Source of the DNA: RGIG6919 sp045531905
Lineage (GTDB): Bacteria > Bacillota > Clostridia > Lachnospirales > Lachnospiraceae
DNA: 64,000 nucleotides
Direction of reading: 5' to 3'
NCBI GenBank assembly: GCA_045531905.1
Contig: JAZSEY010000027.1
Coordinates: 62,001 to 126,000 of the forward strand
The position numbers and the translations under genes are program-made. Numbering within the stretch: the stretch's first letter is position 1; each line of letters begins with the position of its first letter. Under the pieces are notes generated by a model. It ran no database searches, was not told the origin of the DNA, and saw only the letters and a list, made by a program, of their open reading frames with translations. Shown in pieces: positions 14,436-24,204 of the stretch.

Positions 14436-16562
14436 ATGGCAACGAACAGAAGCAGGCAAGTGCATAAAAAGAAAAGAGGCAAAAAAGTATTCTTAAACAG
14501 AATGCGTATTAAGCTTTTGGTCATGATGCTGATTATCATTGCTGCATTTACTTATGTAGGATACCGCGTGTTTGAGATTAGTCATGGCAAAGGTGAGCAG
14601 TATGAGAAAATTGTATTGGCTCAGCAAAGATATGACAGTCTTGAGATTCCTTATCGACGAGGTGACATTTTAGATTGTAATGGTACTTATCTTGCCACCA
14701 GCAAGAAGGTTTATAATCTGATTTTGGAACCTAAGTTTATCAATAAGGAAGCAGAAAAGAGACAGGCAACGATTAATGCAATATGTACTTATTTTGATAT
14801 TACTGCAGATGCGTTAGAGGAAATGTTGTCAGACAGCACATCCTTATATAAGGTTGCTCTTAAGAAGCAGGAATATGAAACTGTGGCTGCTTTTAATGAT
14901 TTTTTGGAAACTGACGCAGGTAGTGATGTAGTCGGTGTATGGTTTGAAGAAGAATTTGAAAGATATTATCCACTAGGAAATTTGGCTTGTCATGTACTTG
15001 GTTTTACAGCCAGCGGTAATGTGGGACAGGCAGGAATTGAAAGTGAGTACAATGAGGAATTAAATGGTACCAATGGCAGATACTATGGTTATCTTACCAG
15101 CGATTTGTCTATGGAAACAACAACGATTCCGGCAGAGAATGGCTACAACATTGTATCTACGATTGATGCAAATATTCAGAATATTATTGAAAATAAAGTG
15201 GATGCGTATATGGCAGAAACCGGTGCGAAACGTGTTTCGGTTTTGGCAATGGACCCAAACAATGGTGAAATATTAGCTTTATACAATTCTAACAGTTTTG
15301 ATCCAAATGAGCCGTATGGAACAGACGCACTTCGTTATCAGTTTACTGGTAGTGAAGAGGAAATTACCGCGGCGATTGAAGCACAGAATGACGAGGATAG
15401 ATTAAATTCTCTCAATCAAGTTTGGAGAAATCATGTAATTAACGATACCTTTGAACCAGGTTCTACATTTAAGACATTTACCATTGCAGCAGCTTTGGAG
15501 GAGAATGTATTAAATGGTTCTGAGACATTTACCTGTGATGGTGGAGAGCAAGTGGCTGATTATTACATCAAGTGCCACAAACGAGAAGGTCATGGACCGA
15601 TAACTGTTGCACAGTCTATGGCAAAGTCTTGTAATGATGCCTTGATGGAAATTGGAAGAAGACTGAATCGTGATTTATTTGCTGAATATCAGACGGTATT
15701 TGGTTTTGGTTTAAAGACAAATGTTGACTTGCCGGGTGAGGCATATACTAAGGATTTGATTTATGACAGAGAAGGCTTAAATGAAGTTGAACTTGCATGT
15801 TCTTCCTTCGGTCAGGGTTTGAATGTATCTATGATACAGCTTGGTGCAGCCTTTTGTTCAGTGGTAAATGGTGGTAATTATTATCAGCCACATGTGGTTA
15901 AACAGATAGTAGATGCTGATGGTTCAGTTATTGAAAATGTAGATGGAACATTACTTAGAAAGACAATTTCAGCTGCTACATCAGAAAAGTTGAAGAATTA
16001 TTTGTTTGAGGTAGTGGAAACCGGTACAGCGGCTACAAGAGGTCACATTGATGGATATACAATTGGTGGTAAGACAGGTACTGCGGAGAAATTGCCAAGA
16101 GGTAATGAGAAGTACATCTTATCCTTTATCGGTGCAGTGCCAATTGAAAGTCCTCAGTTGGTATTATATGTTACTGTAGATGAGCCAAATGTTGCAGATC
16201 CATCTAGAAGTGGTATGGCTACAATCATTTCTAAGAGTATTTTGGAAGAATTACTTCCATATATGGACATTTTCCAGAGCAATACACAGGTTGTGGATGA
16301 TGCAGATAAAGAGCAACCGGAGAATCCTACATCCATTTTTGAGGGAAATGCACCAGAAGATGGTGTGACGGATCCTGATGATGTTCCGGAAGGTGATGCA
16401 GATTCCAACGATGGTGAGAATCCAGAGGGTGGCGAGGAAACGCCGGAAGGTGATAGCGAGAATCCGGAAGGCGGCGAGGAAACGCCGGAAGGTGACGGAG
16501 AGACGCCAGAAGGTGATGAGGGTGCTCCAGAGGGTGAAATACCAGCGGAAGGTGCTGAATAA
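14436..16562 (+). CDS. Class B penicillin-binding protein (FtsI/PBP2-type) with acidic repeat tail
   Basis: A 708-residue septal peptidoglycan transpeptidase. An N-terminal membrane anchor (about residues 25-45) and dimerisation domain are followed by the transpeptidase with the catalytic serine in STFK (Ser343), SCN, and KTG (546-548). There are no PASTA domains; instead about 60 residues of Glu/Gly/Pro-rich repeats (ENPEGGEETPEGDS type) end the protein. The ATG at 14436 follows GGGTGATGTT; an in-frame TTG at 14424 is upstream. It lies 16 bases after ftsL, the normal position of ftsI. It and the next gene are paralogues; which one is division-specific cannot be settled from sequence. Confidence 0.92.
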   Translation: MATNRSRQVHKKKRGKKVFLNRMRIKLLVMMLIIIAAFTYVGYRVFEISHGKGEQYEKIVLAQQRYDSLEIPYRRGDILDCNGTYLATSKKVYNLILEPKFINKEAEKRQATINAICTYFDITADALEEMLSDSTSLYKVALKKQEYETVAAFNDFLETDAGSDVVGVWFEEEFERYYPLGNLACHVLGFTASGNVGQAGIESEYNEELNGTNGRYYGYLTSDLSMETTTIPAENGYNIVSTIDANIQNIIENKVDAYMAETGAKRVSVLAMDPNNGEILALYNSNSFDPNEPYGTDALRYQFTGSEEEITAAIEAQNDEDRLNSLNQVWRNHVINDTFEPGSTFKTFTIAAALEENVLNGSETFTCDGGEQVADYYIKCHKREGHGPITVAQSMAKSCNDALMEIGRRLNRDLFAEYQTVFGFGLKTNVDLPGEAYTKDLIYDREGLNEVELACSSFGQGLNVSMIQLGAAFCSVVNGGNYYQPHVVKQIVDADGSVIENVDGTLLRKTISAATSEKLKNYLFEVVETGTAATRGHIDGYTIGGKTGTAEKLPRGNEKYILSFIGAVPIESPQLVLYVTVDEPNVADPSRSGMATIISKSILEELLPYMDIFQSNTQVVDDADKEQPENPTSIFEGNAPEDGVTDPDDVPEGDADSNDGENPEGGEETPEGDSENPEGGEETPEGDGETPEGDEGAPEGEIPAEGAE
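16416..16545 (+). repeat. Tandem 42-bp coding repeat in the PBP tail
   Basis: Two near-identical 42-base units start at 16416 and 16458 (14 residues each, ENPEGGEETPEGD core), and a degenerate third follows. The DNA is much richer in GC than the rest of the gene. Such repeats change copy number easily. Confidence 0.75.
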
Positions 16563-16619
16563 TCATATATATCCCTGTTTTGGAATAAGATACAATGAGA
16601 AGTTATTTGGGTTTCGAAT

Positions 16620-18371
16620 ATGGAAACAAATAAAACAGGGAACAGAAAAAAGGTTCTGCTTATTAGCGGTGCCGTTTTTCTGCTTTTATCAGCTATGATT
16701 GGAAGACTTACATATTTGATGGTTTTTCGTTCAGAATATTATTTGGAGAAGGCACAAGCCATTCATGAAAGAGAACGGGAAATTAAAGCACCGAGAGGTA
16801 AGATATTTGATAGAAATGGTGTTTTGATTGCGGGAAATAAGGCGGTATGCTCCATATCGGTCATACATTCCCAGATAACAGATCCCCCAAAGGTGATTTC
16901 AGTGCTTTCAAAGCATTTAGAGATGGATGCAGATACTATTCGTAAAAAGATAGAAAAGAAATCCATCCGTGAGAAGATTAAAAGCAATGTAGATAAGACG
17001 TTAGCAGATGCCATTAGAGCTTATAATCTGGATGGCGTGATGATAGATGAGGACTATAAGCGGACATATTTCTTTGATACCTTGGCATCTAAGGTGATTG
17101 GGTTTACCGGAGCTGATAATCAGGGGATTGTTGGCTTGGAAGTGCAATATGAGTCCTGTTTGAAAGGTGTTCCCGGTAGTATTAATACACTTACAGATGC
17201 TGCTGGAATAGAGATTGAAAATGCAGCAGAAACCAGAACTGAGCCCATAGCCGGAAATAATCTATATATCTCCTTGGATGTAAATATCCAAAAGTATGTG
17301 GAGCAGGCGGCGACTAAGGTTATGAAGGCAAAAAATGCCAATCGGGTTTCTATGATTGTGATGAATCCGCAAAACGGTGAGATATTGGCCATGGTAAATG
17401 TGCCAGAGTATAATCTCAATGAACCTTACACATTGAACCTGGAAGATGCAGATTCCCTGTCGGGAGAAGCATATCAGGATGCCTTGAATCAAATGTGGAG
17501 AAATCCCTGTATCAGTGATACTTACGAGCCGGGGTCTACTTATAAGATTGTGACAGCTACGGCAGCTTTAGAAGAAGGCGTAGTGACAAAGCAGGATACA
17601 TTTAGTTGTCCCGGATTTAGAATAGTTGAAGACAGAAGAATACGATGTCACAAAACCGGTGGACATGGCATTGAGACCTTTCGAGAAGGAATCATGAATT
17701 CCTGCAATCCAGTATTTATGGAACTTGGTGCCAGAGTAGGCGCCACAAGGATGTATGCCAATTACCGTAAGCTGGGATTGTTTGAAAAGACCGGGGTGGA
17801 TTTGCCCGGTGAGGCAGGCTCCATTATGCATAAGTTGGATAATATCGGAGCGGTAGAACTGGCCACTATGTCCTTTGGACAGTCCATACAGATTACACCA
17901 TTGCAGCTTTTGCGGGCAGCCAGTGCGGTGGTAAATGGCGGAACGTTAGTAACCCCACATTTTGGTTTGTATACCACAGATGTGACAGGTAAGGTGTTAG
18001 AAACATTTTCCTATGCAACAAAGGAAAGTGCTATTAGCAAGGAAAATTCTGAAACTATGCGAGAACTGCTTGAGGCCGTTGTCAGTGAGGGTTCCGGAAA
18101 AAATGCGAAAATTGAAGGCTATCGAATTGGTGGAAAGACTGCTACCAGTGAGAAACTTCCGAGAAGTGAGAATAAATATATATCCTCATTTTTAGGGTTT
18201 GTTCCAGCAAATAATCCACAGATGATTGCCTTGGTTTTAATAGATGAACCAGAAGGTGTGTACTATGGTGGAACCATAGCAGCACCGGTGGTAAAGGAAG
18301 TATTTGAAAATATTTTAGAATATATGGGTATTGCGCCAACCTATGAAGCTTCGGAGACTACTTCAGAATGA
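16620..18371 (+). CDS. Second class B penicillin-binding protein with a KTA motif (SpoVD/FtsI-like)
   Basis: A 583-residue paralogue of the preceding PBP, with a membrane anchor at about residues 12-32, a dimerisation region and a transpeptidase domain. The catalytic serine lies in STYK (Ser306) and SCN is intact, but the third motif reads K506-T507-A508 (GGKTATSEK) where the neighbour and most PBPs have KTG. In many Firmicutes a sporulation PBP (SpoVD) sits beside FtsI at this position, so a spore-cortex role is plausible. The start codon lacks a clear ribosome site, suggesting low or coupled translation. Confidence 0.88.
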   Translation: METNKTGNRKKVLLISGAVFLLLSAMIGRLTYLMVFRSEYYLEKAQAIHEREREIKAPRGKIFDRNGVLIAGNKAVCSISVIHSQITDPPKVISVLSKHLEMDADTIRKKIEKKSIREKIKSNVDKTLADAIRAYNLDGVMIDEDYKRTYFFDTLASKVIGFTGADNQGIVGLEVQYESCLKGVPGSINTLTDAAGIEIENAAETRTEPIAGNNLYISLDVNIQKYVEQAATKVMKAKNANRVSMIVMNPQNGEILAMVNVPEYNLNEPYTLNLEDADSLSGEAYQDALNQMWRNPCISDTYEPGSTYKIVTATAALEEGVVTKQDTFSCPGFRIVEDRRIRCHKTGGHGIETFREGIMNSCNPVFMELGARVGATRMYANYRKLGLFEKTGVDLPGEAGSIMHKLDNIGAVELATMSFGQSIQITPLQLLRAASAVVNGGTLVTPHFGLYTTDVTGKVLETFSYATKESAISKENSETMRELLEAVVSEGSGKNAKIEGYRIGGKTATSEKLPRSENKYISSFLGFVPANNPQMIALVLIDEPEGVYYGGTIAAPVVKEVFENILEYMGIAPTYEASETTSE

Positions 18372-18386
18372 AGCCAGTGATGAAAC

Positions 18387-18415
18387 TTGATTTTACAAAA
18401 GGAAGGCATTATACT
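18387..18415 (+). promoter_or_regulatory. Internal promoter upstream of mraY
   Basis: TTGATT at 18387-18392 and TATACT at 18410-18415 with a 17-base spacer, in the 80-base gap before mraY. It would allow mraY-murD-ftsW-ftsQ expression independent of the PBP genes. Confidence 0.65.
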
Positions 18416-18451
18416 ACGTAATGACTAAAATACAAAGGGATATAGAGGTGC

Positions 18452-19411
18452 ATGATGAATATTGATTTTACAATGTTGTTACCAATTTTGATAGCGTTTG
18501 CAATTAGTGTGGTTTTGAGCCCAATTGTAATTCCATTTTTGAAGAAATTAAAGTTTGGACAGTTTGTCAGAGATGACGGTCCGGAATCACATTTGAAAAA
18601 ATCAGGAACTCCAACCATGGGTGGCTTGATTATCCTTTGCAGTTTTGTGATTACTGCATTGTTTTATGTACAGTCACATCCAAAGACCTTGCCAATTCTG
18701 TTTGTGACATTAGGCTTTGGCTTAATTGGATTTTTGGATGATTATATTAAAGTTGTTATGAAGCGTTCGTTAGGACTTCGTGCATGGCAGAAAATGTTAG
18801 GACAGATTTTAGTAACAGCGGTATTTGCTTATTACATGGTTGAAAAGTCTGGTTTAGGAACGGAGTTGATTATACCATTTGCAGGTATCACTGTTGATGC
18901 GGGTATTTGGTATGTGCCATTGTTGTTCTTTGTAGTATTGGGAACGGTAAATGGAGCAAACTTTACAGACGGTTTGGATGGTTTGGCATCCGCTGTTACA
19001 GTATTGATTGTGACATTTTTCTCAGTAGTAGCTATTGGTACAGAAGCTGGTATTGAGCCGATTACATGTGCCGCCGTAGGTAGTGTGTTGGGATTTTTGG
19101 TGTTTAACGTATATCCTGCAAGAGTATTTATGGGAGATACAGGTTCTCTTGCATTAGGTGGTTTGGTTGTATCAACCGCATATCTTTTGAAAATGCCGTT
19201 GTTTATTCCGATTGTTGCATTTATTTATCTGTTAGAGGTTGCTTCAGTTATTATTCAGGTAGCGTCCTTTAAGACAACAGGTAAGAGAGTGTTTAAAATG
19301 GCCCCAATTCACCATCATTTTGAGTTGTGTGGTTGGCCGGAGACAAAGGTGGTTGCGATTTTCTCTATCGTAACAGCAATTTTGTGTTTGATTGGATTAA
19401 TGGCGATATAG
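18452..19411 (+). CDS. mraY: Phospho-N-acetylmuramoyl-pentapeptide transferase
   Basis: A 319-residue polytopic membrane enzyme that transfers phospho-MurNAc-pentapeptide from UDP to undecaprenyl phosphate, making lipid I. Family landmarks: GTPTMGG near residue 50, the aspartates in LDDYIKV, the NFTDGLDGLA loop, and IHHHFELCGW near the end. About ten transmembrane helices. AGAGGTG precedes tandem ATG codons, so the start could be three bases later. Confidence 0.96.
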   Translation: MMNIDFTMLLPILIAFAISVVLSPIVIPFLKKLKFGQFVRDDGPESHLKKSGTPTMGGLIILCSFVITALFYVQSHPKTLPILFVTLGFGLIGFLDDYIKVVMKRSLGLRAWQKMLGQILVTAVFAYYMVEKSGLGTELIIPFAGITVDAGIWYVPLLFFVVLGTVNGANFTDGLDGLASAVTVLIVTFFSVVAIGTEAGIEPITCAAVGSVLGFLVFNVYPARVFMGDTGSLALGGLVVSTAYLLKMPLFIPIVAFIYLLEVASVIIQVASFKTTGKRVFKMAPIHHHFELCGWPETKVVAIFSIVTAILCLIGLMAI

Positions 19412-19436
19412 TCCCTAAGGTAAATAGGAGGCAGTT

Positions 19437-20792
19437 ATGGATTTAACAAATAAAACTGTGGTAGTGGCAGGTGCAGGAAAAAGTGGCATCAATGCATCCA
19501 AGTTGCTGCTTAGTAGAAATGCAAAGGTCATTCTCTTTGATGAGAATACCAAAGCGACAAAAGAAGAATTACATGCTAAGATTGACAATCACGAGAATGC
19601 AACCATTATGATTGGTGCGTTGGATGAGAGTGTGTTAACAGATGTGGTATTTATGGTAATCAGTCCGGGTATTCCTGTGGATGCGGCGTTTACCAATGCT
19701 TTTCGTGAGAAAAATATTCCTATTTGGAGTGAGATAGAACTTGCATATCGTTTGTCTGGTGGTGAGATTGCCGCTATAACAGGAACAAATGGCAAGACAA
19801 CAACTACTACTTTGGTTGGCGAAATCATGAAAGCATGGAAGGATTCGGTGTTTGTTGTTGGCAATATCGGTATTCCATATACCGAAGTAACCAACGATAT
19901 TAAAGATGATAGCATTGTGGTTGCAGAAATCAGCAGTTTCCAGTTAGAGACAATTCATGAATTTGCACCAAAGGTTTCGGCAGTGTTGAATGTGACACCG
20001 GATCATTTGGATAGACATTATACATTTGAAAATTATGCTGATACAAAAATGAAAATTACCATGAATCAGACCAAGTCTGAGACATGTATTTTAAATTATG
20101 ATGACCCTGTTACCAGAAAAATGGGAGAGCAGATTCCTGCAAAACCTGTGTATTTCAGTAGAAAAGAAATGCTGGATGAAGGCGTGTGCATTGTGGATGA
20201 TACAATTGTGGTAAAAGAACAGTCATCAGAAATTGCAGTATTGAAACTGGCAGATGTGAAACTCTTAGGAGCACACAATGTGGAGAATTACATGGCTGCG
20301 ATTGGAATTGCATATTACATGGGCGTTCCGGTATCTATTATTGAAAATGCTTGTAAGGCATTTGGCGGTGTTGAACATCGAATTGAGTATGTGCGCACGG
20401 TAAATGGTGTTGATTATTACAATGATTCAAAGGGAACAAATCCGGATGCTGCGATTAAGGCAGTAGAAGCGATGGTGAAGCCGACAGTGTTAATTGGCGG
20501 CGGATATGATAAGCAGTCTACCTATGATGAATGGATTGATGCCTTTGGTGATAAAGTAAAGGCATTGGTGTTAATTGGTGTGACTGCCGAGAAGATTGCA
20601 ATGACTGCAAAGACACATGGATTTACTAATTATGTATTTGCCGAGGATTTGGAAACTGCGGTGAAAAAGTGTGCTGAACTTGCCAGTGATGGCGATGCGG
20701 TGTTGTTGTCGCCTGCATGTGCCAGCTGGGATATGTTTAAAAGTTACGAGCAACGTGGTGAGTTATTTAAATCTTATGTAAATGCACTGTAA
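19437..20792 (+). CDS. murD: UDP-N-acetylmuramoyl-L-alanine--D-glutamate ligase
   Basis: A 451-residue Mur ligase adding D-glutamate to UDP-MurNAc-L-Ala in the cytoplasm. It has an N-terminal Rossmann-like domain (VVVAGAGKSGINAS), the ATP-binding GTNGKTTTT, the central NVTPDHLDRH and the C-terminal ligase motif YNDSKGTNPDA. Length is typical. AGGAGG lies six bases before the ATG; mraY ends 25 bases upstream. Confidence 0.96.
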   Translation: MDLTNKTVVVAGAGKSGINASKLLLSRNAKVILFDENTKATKEELHAKIDNHENATIMIGALDESVLTDVVFMVISPGIPVDAAFTNAFREKNIPIWSEIELAYRLSGGEIAAITGTNGKTTTTTLVGEIMKAWKDSVFVVGNIGIPYTEVTNDIKDDSIVVAEISSFQLETIHEFAPKVSAVLNVTPDHLDRHYTFENYADTKMKITMNQTKSETCILNYDDPVTRKMGEQIPAKPVYFSRKEMLDEGVCIVDDTIVVKEQSSEIAVLKLADVKLLGAHNVENYMAAIGIAYYMGVPVSIIENACKAFGGVEHRIEYVRTVNGVDYYNDSKGTNPDAAIKAVEAMVKPTVLIGGGYDKQSTYDEWIDAFGDKVKALVLIGVTAEKIAMTAKTHGFTNYVFAEDLETAVKKCAELASDGDAVLLSPACASWDMFKSYEQRGELFKSYVNAL

Positions 20793-20843
20793 TGTGTAGA
20801 AGGTCCGGATTGTATATAGAATAAATAGTAGAAGGGTGAAAGC

Positions 20844-21980
20844 ATGCCGGCGAAGAGACAGAGTAAATTTCAAAAATTTATAAATGGTTTGTTTTACACT
20901 GATCAGCATTTTGACTATGTGACATTCTTTATCATCGTGTTTTTAGTGTGCTTTGGTCTGGTTATGGTATACAGCACCAGTTCCTACAAGGCGACTACAA
21001 CCTATGGTGATCCTGCTTACTATGTAAAAAGACAGGCAATTATAGCGATAGCAGGTACTGTGTTAATGTTGATTATTTCCAACATAAATTATAAGAAGTG
21101 GAAGTATTTTACGATGCCATTGTATTGGCTGACGGTTGCATTGTTGTTTGTGGTACTTGTCATTGGTGCCAGCTCCCATGGTGCAGTCAGATGGATTCGT
21201 TTTGGTTCCTTTCAGTTTCAGCCATCTGAGGTGGCAAAGTTTGTGTTGATATTATTTACAGCCCATTATGCTACAAATAAATCAAGAAAACTTGGCACTA
21301 TACCAAGTTTAATTGCATTCATGGTTATGCCAATTATTCCGATTTTTTTGGTTGGAACTCAGAATTTGAGTACTGCGATTGTATGTGTCTGTATAGTGGT
21401 AGGTATTTTGTTTGTAACTTCACCGCTGACAGTTCCATTTTTTGCAGGCGGAGGTTTAGCGGCAGTTGCAGTGTATTTTGGATTGAAAATTGCTGATAAC
21501 TACCAAATGGAACGAATTGAAGTTTGGCGAAATATTGAAACACATCCAAAGGGCTATCAGACAAGGCAGGCTATGTATGCGATTGGTTCCGGTGGACTTT
21601 GGGGAAAAGGGCTTGGACAGAGTATCCAAAAAATGGGCTTTGTGCCAGAGTCTCATAACGATATGATTTTTTCTATTGTTTGTGAAGAGTTAGGTTTGTT
21701 TGGTGCAATCTGTATTATTGCAGTATTTGCATTGTTGATTTGGAGATTTATGCAAATCGCTAATAGCGCACCGGATTTATATGGTGCATTGATTGTTGTA
21801 GGCGTGTTGGTACATATTGCGATTCAGGTGTTGATTAATATTGCGGTAGTGACAAATACCATACCACCTACTGGAGTTACCCTTCCATTTATCAGTTATG
21901 GAGGTACGTCCATGCTGATGTTGCTTGCAGAAATGGGATTGGTATTAGCGGTATCCCGTCAAATAAAGTATGGCAGGTGA
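20844..21980 (+). CDS. ftsW: Septal peptidoglycan glycosyltransferase FtsW (SEDS family)
   Basis: A 378-residue membrane protein of the SEDS family that polymerises lipid II at the septum together with a class B PBP. About ten transmembrane segments; conserved elements include VYSTSSY near the start, FQFQPSEVAKF, PESHNDMIFSIVCEELGL (extracellular loop and helix) and PFISYGGTSML at the end. The position after murD fits FtsW rather than RodA. ftsQ begins four bases after its stop. Confidence 0.93.
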   Translation: MPAKRQSKFQKFINGLFYTDQHFDYVTFFIIVFLVCFGLVMVYSTSSYKATTTYGDPAYYVKRQAIIAIAGTVLMLIISNINYKKWKYFTMPLYWLTVALLFVVLVIGASSHGAVRWIRFGSFQFQPSEVAKFVLILFTAHYATNKSRKLGTIPSLIAFMVMPIIPIFLVGTQNLSTAIVCVCIVVGILFVTSPLTVPFFAGGGLAAVAVYFGLKIADNYQMERIEVWRNIETHPKGYQTRQAMYAIGSGGLWGKGLGQSIQKMGFVPESHNDMIFSIVCEELGLFGAICIIAVFALLIWRFMQIANSAPDLYGALIVVGVLVHIAIQVLINIAVVTNTIPPTGVTLPFISYGGTSMLMLLAEMGLVLAVSRQIKYGR

Positions 21981-21984
21981 TACC

Positions 21985-22704
21985 ATGAAAAAAGTGTTAA
22001 CTAGAGTATTGATTTTTTTTCTGGTGCTGATGATATTGGTTTTAATTGCTGCCGGTATTATATTGACGCAGTTTCAGATTGAAACCATTCAGGTAACCGG
22101 AAATGTTCATTACACAGAAGAAGAGATGAAGGATATTGTCATGGAAAATGGCTATATTGACAATTCATTGATTCTGTATATTAAGAATAAATTGGAACCC
22201 ATAGAGGATATTCCATTTATTGAAAAATTAGATATTGAATATATTTCGCCACATGTGATTACCATTACCGTTTACGAAAAGTCAATTGCAGGTTGTATCT
22301 CTTATATGAACCGGTATGTGTATTTTGACAAAGATGGAAGGGTATTGGATACTTCCACAGAACGATTAGAAGATATTCCGTGTATTTCAGGTATGTCATT
22401 TGACAGTGTGGTTTTGTATGAAAAACTGCCAATTGATGATGAGACAAAATTTTCGTTGATTTTAAATATGACGCAGCTCATAACAAAGTATGAGTTGCAG
22501 GTTGACGATGTAAGGTTTACATCCACAGATGAAGTGATTATTTATTTTGACGGAATTAAGGTGCTGCTTGGTACAGGTGAGAATATTCAAGAGAAAATGG
22601 TGGATTTGGGTAGCATTTTAGAGAGCCTGGGAGATAAAAAAGGCACTTTAGATATGCGGGAATTTACCAGAGAAAAGGGAAATGCAAGTTTTCAACCAGA
22701 ATAA
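21985..22704 (+). CDS. ftsQ: Cell division protein FtsQ/DivIB
   Basis: A 239-residue bitopic protein: short cytoplasmic N-terminus, one transmembrane helix (about residues 6-28), a POTRA domain beginning FQIETIQVTGNVHYTEEEM, and a beta domain. It stabilises the FtsL-DivIC complex. I chose the ATG at 21985 because GCAGGTGA lies just upstream and an in-frame earlier codon would overlap ftsW. ftsA, often next in other bacteria, is missing; ftsZ follows with its own promoter. Confidence 0.88.
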   Translation: MKKVLTRVLIFFLVLMILVLIAAGIILTQFQIETIQVTGNVHYTEEEMKDIVMENGYIDNSLILYIKNKLEPIEDIPFIEKLDIEYISPHVITITVYEKSIAGCISYMNRYVYFDKDGRVLDTSTERLEDIPCISGMSFDSVVLYEKLPIDDETKFSLILNMTQLITKYELQVDDVRFTSTDEVIIYFDGIKVLLGTGENIQEKMVDLGSILESLGDKKGTLDMREFTREKGNASFQPE

Positions 22705-22717
22705 TCATATTTTTTTG

Positions 22718-22746
22718 TTGAAAAATCAATAAAAAAATATTATTAT
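22718..22746 (+). promoter_or_regulatory. Promoter of ftsZ
   Basis: TTGAAA at 22718-22723 and TATTAT at 22741-22746 with a 17-base spacer, in the 94-base ftsQ-ftsZ gap. Confidence 0.65.
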
Positions 22747-22798
22747 ATAGAGTAAGTATGAAAAAAACAGAGTGTAAGGATTAAAGGAGGAATTCCAC

Positions 22799-24124
22799 GT
22801 GTTTGAATTAAGACCAGAAGAAGATAAGACACCTGCAAAGATTCTTGTAATTGGTGTCGGTGGTGCAGGTAATAATGCAGTAAACCGTATGGTGGATGAG
22901 AACGTTGAAGGCGTAGAGCTTGTTGCAGTGAATACAGACAAGCAGGCATTGTCTTTAAGTAAGGCAAGTACCAAGATTCAGATTGGTGAGAAACTTACTA
23001 AGGGACTTGGTGCAGGTGCTAAGCCTGAGATTGGTGCAGCTGCGGTTGAAGAGAATAGAGAAGAGATTATTGACTTAGTAAAGGATGCAGATATGGTATT
23101 CGTTACCTGTGGTATGGGTGGCGGTACTGGTACCGGTGCAGCTCCTGTTGTTGCAGAGATTGCAAGAAGCCAGGGTATTTTAGTTGTTGGTGTTGTTACT
23201 AAGCCATTCAGATTTGAGGGTAAGCCTCGTATGAACAATGCAATTGCTGGTATCGATAAGTTAAAAGATTACGTAGATACCTTGATTGTAATTCCAAACG
23301 ACAAGTTATTACAGATTTGTGACAAGAGAACTTCTATCCCTGATGCTCTTAAGAAGGCTGACGAAGTATTACAGCAGGGTGTTACTGGTGTAACAGATTT
23401 GATTAGTAAGCCAGGTTTGATTAACCTTGACTTTGCAGATATCAATACAGTCATGAGAGACAAGGGTATTGCTCATATTGGTATTGGACGTGCTTCTGGT
23501 GAGAATCAGGCAATTGATGCTATTAAGGCAGCTATGGAAAGTCCATTGCTTGAGACAACTGTTTCTGGTGCAACAGATATCATCGTTAACTTCTCTGGTA
23601 ACGTTGGTATTCAGGATACAGACGAAGCTATCTGCTACTTACAGGAGATTGCTGGTGCTGATGTTAACATCATCTTCGGTACAGTTGATAATGATGCAAT
23701 CGGTGATGAAATCAGTATCACTATTATTGCTACAGGTATTGATGCAAGTGAGAGAAGAGCACAGTCTCCAATCTTTAATACATCTACAGGTGTGAAGCCT
23801 ATGGTTCAGCCTACTATTCAGCAGCCACAGGGTGTACAGCCATTTGGTAGTCAGCCTATGCAGCAGACAGTAGCACAGCCACAGCAGACATACGCTGCAC
23901 AGCCACAGACTTCATATGCAGGTCAGCCTATTTCTATGCCACAGGCACAGCCACAGACCAGAATGGCAACACCATCCTTCTTAGGTGGTGCTCCACAACA
24001 GTCTCAGGCAGTAACTCCTGCAGCTACAACTCCTGCTCCTACACCAGTATCTAGAGATCGTGTAGCACCTAAGGCAGCAGCTGATGGTTCTATCAAGATT
24101 CCAGAATTCTTGAGAAGAAAGTAA
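22799..24124 (+). CDS. ftsZ: Cell division GTPase FtsZ
   Basis: A 441-residue tubulin homologue that forms the Z ring. The GTPase part contains GVGGAGNNAV near the start and the tubulin signature GGGTGTGAAPVV, with the T7 loop NLDFADINTVM. The linker (about residues 340-425) is unusually rich in Gln and Pro. The protein ends with the conserved peptide KIPEFLRRK, which binds FtsA, SepF and similar tethers. The start is GTG after AAAGGAGG. Confidence 0.97.
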   Translation: MFELRPEEDKTPAKILVIGVGGAGNNAVNRMVDENVEGVELVAVNTDKQALSLSKASTKIQIGEKLTKGLGAGAKPEIGAAAVEENREEIIDLVKDADMVFVTCGMGGGTGTGAAPVVAEIARSQGILVVGVVTKPFRFEGKPRMNNAIAGIDKLKDYVDTLIVIPNDKLLQICDKRTSIPDALKKADEVLQQGVTGVTDLISKPGLINLDFADINTVMRDKGIAHIGIGRASGENQAIDAIKAAMESPLLETTVSGATDIIVNFSGNVGIQDTDEAICYLQEIAGADVNIIFGTVDNDAIGDEISITIIATGIDASERRAQSPIFNTSTGVKPMVQPTIQQPQGVQPFGSQPMQQTVAQPQQTYAAQPQTSYAGQPISMPQAQPQTRMATPSFLGGAPQQSQAVTPAATTPAPTPVSRDRVAPKAAADGSIKIPEFLRRK

Positions 24125-24163
24125 TTTCGTGTCTAATTGACACTAATCATATTGATATTTCGT

Positions 24164-24204
24164 GAGAGGGACATTCCTGTTTCGACAGGGATGTCTCTTT
24201 TTTT
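24164..24204 (+). terminator. Terminator after ftsZ
   Basis: AGAGGGACATTCCTGT (from 24165) pairs with ACAGGGATGTCTCT (24185-24198) with a two-base bulge, followed by a T-run to 24204. Its loop contains a Spo0A-type box (see the spoIIG regulatory entry). Confidence 0.8.

Noticed and set aside
16327..16566. His/Pro/Leu-rich minus-strand frame opposite the PBP tail
   Set aside because: Complement of the coding tandem repeat.
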